Assembly (NCBI GenBank): GCA_026120035.1
Contig: JALRME010000013.1
Span: 372,001-436,000, forward strand
DNA: 64,000 nucleotides
DNA from: Coleophoma eucalyptorum
Taxonomy: Eukaryota > Ascomycota > Leotiomycetes > Helotiales > Dermateaceae
Direction: 5' to 3'
The notes beneath the pieces were generated by a model that made no database searches, was not told the DNA's origin, and saw nothing but the letters and a program-made list of their open reading frames with translations. This document shows, piece after piece, positions 57,512 through 64,000 of the stretch. How positions within the stretch are numbered: position 1 is the stretch's first letter; every line of letters starts with the position of its first letter. The position numbers and the translations under genes are program-made.

Positions 57512-60441
57512 GTTGCATAGAGAATATCGGTGAATTTATTGCTGCTGTATCATGGTGTGCGCTCATAAAGGTTACTTCACAAGAGAAGTGTCGAGAAGTC
57601 AATATATCAAGCTCATTGATATTTGAGAGCTGGACCAGAGCCACCTTCCGTTGACAGGGCACCACAAGCTGTACGTTGATTTTGTGTGAAGCAACGTTTA
57701 AGCTGGTATCGTTGAAAGTGCTGATGGTAAGCTATCGACTGAGGTGTACAACAAATTCGAGAGATAAAGCAGAGCAGTCTGCCGTTGATAGGGCACCGCA
57801 AGCTGGTGAATATGTACGAATCAACGTTTCAAGATGTTGCTGTTGAAAGTGCTGAGAGTGATATGTCGACTGAGACATACAACAGATTCGAAAGATGAAC
57901 TAGAAGAGGCTCTTGTCGATAGAGTATGGAAAAATACAAACTGAACGTTTGTGAACCCACAAATATAACGTTTTTGAAGAAAGTCCTGAGTGAGAATGCC
58001 ACGAAACGATTCACAAAATCGATAACAACGTTCGACCTAGGCAAGCAGAAGCTACATCAAAAGCTCTCAACGAGTCGAATAGCGTGATCTCCGCGAATTC
58101 CGTAAAATTGTAAAGCTTGATCGATGAAAAAGGAAAGTATGAAGGAGAGAATAGTTATGGGTTTGTTGGTGGCACGTGGATAGAGAAAGCACGAGGAGAA
58201 TGCTCTGTTCATACCTGCTCCTTGAACTCGGTAAGGTCGACCTCGAACTCGAGATCGAACACTAATTTTCCATTGGAAAGAAGCACAGCAAAAATAGCTT
58301 CCTACAGTCATAGACAGCTATGCCAGGACTCTGGATTTTATCCACAACAGCACCAAATAGCCACGCGAATCTCCTGCACCACCTGCCCTTATTGTTCAGA
58401 CATGAGAGCATGGTTTCTTTAAACAGTTGAAAGAACAATTTCTGTTCCTTGATTATCTCTCAACCGAAAACAGATACCCAATGAGCGCCTGCCGCAGCAT
58501 TGGTTTCCATGATGTTCAAGGACATTTGATGCCCACTTTGGCGAGACGATAAACCCCATATTAGTAAGGCAAGGGATACTCGGTGTGCTTTGGATTCGAA
58601 GCATAAGGAATTCTATACAGAGGTATCTATGTCGTTTCTTCCTGACCTCTCAATGGTTGCTGACAGAAGGTCTAGTAGTATTCAAGGAATACCAGGCTCT
58701 TGGACCTCAGATTGCATGTCGGACGATAGGTGGTCTTATATTGCCATATAATCGTCGTCATTGGCGAAGTGGTGACCGCTATGATACTTGAGATAAGTAG
58801 GTCCATGGTTACGGGCACCATAAATCTCCAGCAGAATCAGTATTGGAGTCTAGGACTTCTGTTTCCCGACCGGGTTGAACTGGTCGTGCGACGCCACTTT
58901 CTCCGAGGCGCTTGGTAACAAGAGCAGCAATGTCTCCAAAACATCAAACTTTCAGACTTTAGAATATTTCCTGCGTTACAATGGAAATTTTGGCTGCTAA
59001 TTTGGTGGCTAGGACTGAAACCTGGCTTGCCTGGTAGTTATGAATTGCCGCGTATGGGAAGATGACCCCCATAGGAAAGTATTGCTTTTGTCTCTGTGTA
59101 TGAAGTCAAGCTGGGGAAGCCACGATGCACGTGTTATTAGCCAAGTCCTGCTCAGTCTTTTGACTACAGACAAACTGGCAGTTCCCAGAGGCAAGATGTC
59201 TTAGCTGACTATACTGCAGGCACCCAAGACAGGTCGTGGTTCACAATTGCACGTGGCTTAAGGCTCCGAACGTGTCCACAGGGCCTAGTTGGAGCCCACG
59301 GGAGAGGGATACATCCCAGGGCTCCTGCCATTGGCAAAAACTGGCGCGAGGAACCTGAAATGTCTTATACGGAGCCTTTGCCATAGGCCAGCAGTCTCCT
59401 ATGGACAGCAAGCTCATCGGCGAGGCTGCCGGGACAAAAGCCACCACTTAGTATCTAAATAAAGCACCTGGGGTGACAAGATAGATAGCACCCACAAATG
59501 TCCTGGTGGTATAGATCTTGCTCTACTAACAGCTTCCTCGCCAGAGGTATTAGCAAATCATGAGAGACAACTTAGGATGGAGGCTCGCCTAAGAACACGC
59601 CGCTTAGCGATATCTGCATGCAATTGTCTTCATAGACATGTCTGCATGTGGAATCTTCGGAACCCTCCAAATCAAGGAGGTGTCTCTCAGCATATGCTCG
59701 AAAGCTTTCCGTGCTATATTTCTGAGGTCCTGCTTGGATCCGCGAAAGGTCACATTCCATGCGAGTTCTGGGCACAAAGTCGAAGCGATGCCACCTACCG
59801 CTCTTCATCAGTTGGTATAGTGGCTGTGCCATAGTATGGCATATTCATGTGTTCAAGCGGGGCAAAGCCGACCAAAGTTAAGCTGGGCTGCCAGTCTCTC
59901 CACGTCCAAAGCTGCCCAGTGTTGGCCAGTACGGATGTCGAATATGCACGGAACACTCCGTATGAGAAGTTATCTCGGCAACCTCGCTCTCGCTAAGTGG
60001 CTAAAACGTCCGACCGCATCGTCCAAACATTCAAGGAATCTCAAACAATGCGGATGGTGGTGGAAGAAGTACAAGATGATAGATTAAAGATGGATGGCGT
60101 TCAATGAAGTCCTCTGGGCTCAATAGATAGCAAGCCAACAGGAGCCAAAATAGGCGAACGTAGTAGACAACCAATCACAGAGTGCTGATTCAAAGAACGA
60201 GCTAAATGCGAAGAAAGGAAGCGACTTCCCTCCTTTTGACCCTGAATGCCGAGGGAAGGCCACCGCCGTTCACGCCGCCACCAAGTACACCACTTTCCCA
60301 GCTCATTTCAGCTGCGTTTCTCCTGGCCTCTGGTGTATTTCAAACATATTCTCAGCTTACCACTTTCTTTCTCCTTACCTACCATTCTTCACACCCCCGA
60401 TTTTGAATCTGCCATCTTCAGTCTGCCAACGACGCCCAACC
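57512..60441. other. 2.9-kb region with diverged tandem repeat, no supportable gene
   Basis: Left part carries the 134-bp tandem repeat listed separately. From about 58.4 to 60.0 kb short frames exist on both strands; one on the minus strand (59832-59572) is vaguely gag-like but was not accepted. The last 200 bp before HEM2 are CT-rich. Confidence 0.5.
57645..57970 (+). repeat. Diverged tandem repeat, period about 134 bp
   Basis: Unit 1 starts at about 57645 (CTTCCGTTGACAGGGCACC) and unit 2 at 57779 (CTGCCGTTGATAGGGCACC). Both continue through shared landmarks in order: CAACGTTT, GTTGAAAGTGCTGA, TCGACTGAG, TACAACA, ATTCGA and AGAT. A third, strongly decayed copy begins near 57912 (TTGTCGATAGAG) with ACGTTTGTGAA. 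I estimate over 70 percent identity of units 1 and 2 by eye. Confidence 0.8.
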
Positions 60442-61649
<1,208 letters not shown>

Positions 61650-64000
61650 TTGGATTTTGGCAAAGGAAAAGCATTTCTGCTTTGATCAGTGGTTGTTTTT
61701 ATTTTTTTTTAAAGGCGTTCTGGGATCTTGGGACTGCTCTGGTGCGAAGGTATCTCTCCTATTATTTCTCCTGTGTTTGCAAGCGTAGAGAAAATCGGCT
61801 CCTAGGCTTATTTAGCCATGGACGGCACAATATGTGTTTTGTATCATAAGTCATGAAAACGATAACGAAAATGTCAGTATATAACTACAGCCCTTCTCAA
61901 ACTCTCAATGCAGTGGAGTACTATATGCTGCATATATAGCTGCCGTTTTGTGTCCGTAGAATAAGACGGTGCAATTCGGATATACCTTTAAACGGCACGA
62001 CTGGCTTTGGGCAGACAGGAAGCACGAAAGCATTTCGAACATCACGGATATACATTTTGCGGTCTGAAATTCATCCGGTCGCTCGCCCTGGGTACCACAT
62101 TCCCCCGAACTGAAAGGAATTAAGCTTTCAGCGTAATCTAAGGACATTCCTATTGTCTATTATTCCAATCCAACTCTATCGGACTTTGGAATTCTGGCTT
62201 GTAAATATGCACCAACCCCAACCAAAGAGGAGAGAAGAAGGAGAAGAGGGAGAAGATAGAAGGAAAAAAGGGAAAATTAAGGATATTCAGAAATGGTCAC
62301 GGGTTAATACTGGAGTAGACCGACCGCCTTGTGTAGGGTATATATGGGTGCATTGTACTATTGCAGATCTTGCCATGTGTCTGTCAATTCACAAACAGCA
62401 AGGCGTATCGTCGTGTAGCGCCGAGTTTCAATATTTTGGGATGTTAAGAATTCGATAAGTTATTCCCCTTAGTGTGCCGAAAGATAACGTAAGGTAGTTG
62501 CCAAAAGAAAAATAGTTGGGCCCGACCCCCTGGGAAACTTCGAGCTTAGATATCACAGTGATGACCATTGGTCTTCTGCCTTTTCGCTTGATGGGTAAGT
62601 GTTGCTCGTTTAAGTTTCTCCTTGGCTTGAAAGCAGGAACTTCAAACTCTCGAATGCACAAAGAGATTGTTCTCCGAACAATCATGCGGTAGTTCGCTGA
62701 ATCTATGCTTATCCTCATCGAGTTTGGAGACTTTTGCCTTACTTGCAGAGCCAGACGTTATCTCAGCCTCGAGGCCGAGGCGATGATAGATGAGATGTGT
62801 TGGTGGCCTTGTTTCAACTCCCAGTTCCCAGTTCCCATTTTTTTCAGTTTTGTTTCACCACCTACCTCCAGCCATTGCCAGTACTCTATCTATTGCTATC
62901 TTCGCCTCATCGGTCCCTTTTCCCCTGGGCCACTGTTCTTCTGATGTGGCAAGAAAATAGTTGAGACCTGACTTGACTTGACATGACCTGACGTGACCGG
63001 CTGCAACTTGACAGGTGTGGATGCCATCCCATTCGTAACGTACGATTCCCACGTTTTAGCCACCTGCATGTAATGCAATCGTCGCTTTGGAATTGTGGAG
63101 GGTGTGAGGATTGCGATAATATCAATCTTCCGGAACCAGACCTTGGGTGGTTGATCGGCTTGGCGACGGTCATGATGAACTCTGCAGGCTCTGCTTGCAT
63201 GGCGAGATACTTCATGCGAACAATACAGCGGTGAGGCATCATACTCTGTAGGTTGTCGATCACAATTGCATGATGGATGGCACAGTCTGATTAGGAAAAG
63301 GAGCGTCAGCGACAATAGTATCTCATCATGACTGAGGTGTCGACTTGATAAGTCGATAGATGCATGAATAGACAGACGGCCGCTAAAAGAAGCGACTTAC
63401 CGACTCCATAGGGCTCAAACACCAGCTTACCTCAGAATGTAGCTCTTATTCATTCTCTGTGCTGTTGTCCGAAGAGCTGCAGGAGTCTTGGAGGCTTGGA
63501 GTATAGTGAGCTGAGGTGGTGTTCAAGGAGATGCATGTGTGAGATCCCTCATACCCTTACCCTTACACGGATGACGAGCCCCTTGACGAAGATCAGACCT
63601 GAGATTCGCTTGTGCCTCCTCCCCATCCTCTCTCAGTTCACGCTCCCGAACTTAGGGGCCATCTCTCCTCGGCGTGCCCTTACTCACGACCCTCGATACA
63701 GGAATTCGATGTCTGGGCTTGATCTTCCACCCAAGGCAGACTCGCCTGGCGATGTTTTAGTCTTTCTTCGTGACGTGGACCTCGATGGACAGATGACGGT
63801 AAGACGAGGCGGACTTTGCTGCTCTGCTCGCTTCGGGCATGCCATGGCATTTGCTTACAACTTACAACTGACCGACCGTATTATGGCAACTCCACTCTTT
63901 CTGCTGCTTCTGAAATCTGCATTGGCATCTGAACTGCAAACTCCACAAACGCCAAACGGCACCACAGTATAGCACAGCAGAGTACGGCAGAGCACACCCA
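61650..64000. other. Right-end region, 2.35 kb, no supportable gene
   Basis: HEM2 3' UTR at the left. Open frames (largest 63496-63972, plus strand) have no recognisable domain. Promoters or first exons of a gene beyond the window could lie here. Confidence 0.5.

Noticed and set aside
58057..58311. Short frames over the decayed repeat area
   Set aside because: No domain; they do not persist between repeat units as coding frames would.
59572..59832. Minus-strand frame with a segment (STESFRAYAERH) reminiscent of retrotransposon gag
   Set aside because: Only a short weak likeness, flanked by no reverse transcriptase, protease or LTR; kept as a hint only. A translated search with this 86-residue frame would decide.
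59811..59860. tRNA-like A box (TTGGTATAGTGG) followed by GTTCAAGC
   Set aside because: No acceptor-stem pairing and no cloverleaf can be drawn around it.
63496..63972. 158-codon plus-strand frame near the right end
   Set aside because: No domain or start context; composition not coding-like. A gene continuing past the window cannot be excluded.

Overview
The window is nuclear DNA of a filamentous ascomycete (Pezizomycotina; the protein set suggests Leotiomycetes, with moderate confidence). Evidence: spliceosomal introns of mostly 47-170 nt with GTAAGT/GTATGT-like donors, a Zn2Cys6 regulator, fungal MIC12, a GPI-anchored wall protein, fungal-type Swc4, and recessed or long non-coding leaders in front of regulatory genes. 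No prophage, CRISPR array, rRNA, tRNA or intact transposon was found. Twenty-one protein genes could be modelled; exon coordinates are given in each entry.

Left part (1-12.9 kb): the 3' part of SPT6 (transcription elongation; enters from the left), an Osh3-type oxysterol-binding protein (GOLD-PH-FFAT-ORD), about 3.9 kb without a convincing gene, then a small GPI-anchored serine/threonine-rich wall protein.

Central part (12.9-36.5 kb): twelve compact genes in strictly alternating orientation, so that almost every promoter is shared by a divergent pair: AT-hook protein (+), MIC12 (-), mitoribosomal bL17m (+), UTP25 (-), eIF3f (+), R3H-SUZ RNA-binding protein (-), CCHC/RS protein (+), Cwf18 (-), mitochondrial PPR protein with a C-terminal zinc knuckle (+), Swc4 (-), p24 cargo receptor (+), palmitoylated casein kinase I (-). 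Most serve gene expression: rRNA processing, translation initiation, splicing, chromatin and mitochondrial gene expression.

Regulatory-gene part (36.5-48.4 kb): casein kinase I and a Zn2Cys6 protein fused to a maltose-O-acetyltransferase-like left-handed beta-helix lie in gene-poor DNA. The fusion gene is the most interesting locus. Its acetyltransferase-like domain has Leu where the catalytic His of the enzyme family is expected, and it is preceded on its sense strand by 1366 nt without a single ATG (24 ATGs on the other strand).

Right part (48.4-64 kb): MPP10 (SSU processome, functional partner of UTP25), a short-chain dehydrogenase with a probable GC-AG intron and two simple-repeat tracts in its introns, a small basic Thr/His-rich stress-type protein with a TATA box, a large disordered protein of unknown function, a diverged tandem repeat of period about 134 bp, and HEM2 (porphobilinogen synthase). 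The last 2.3 kb hold no gene that I can support.
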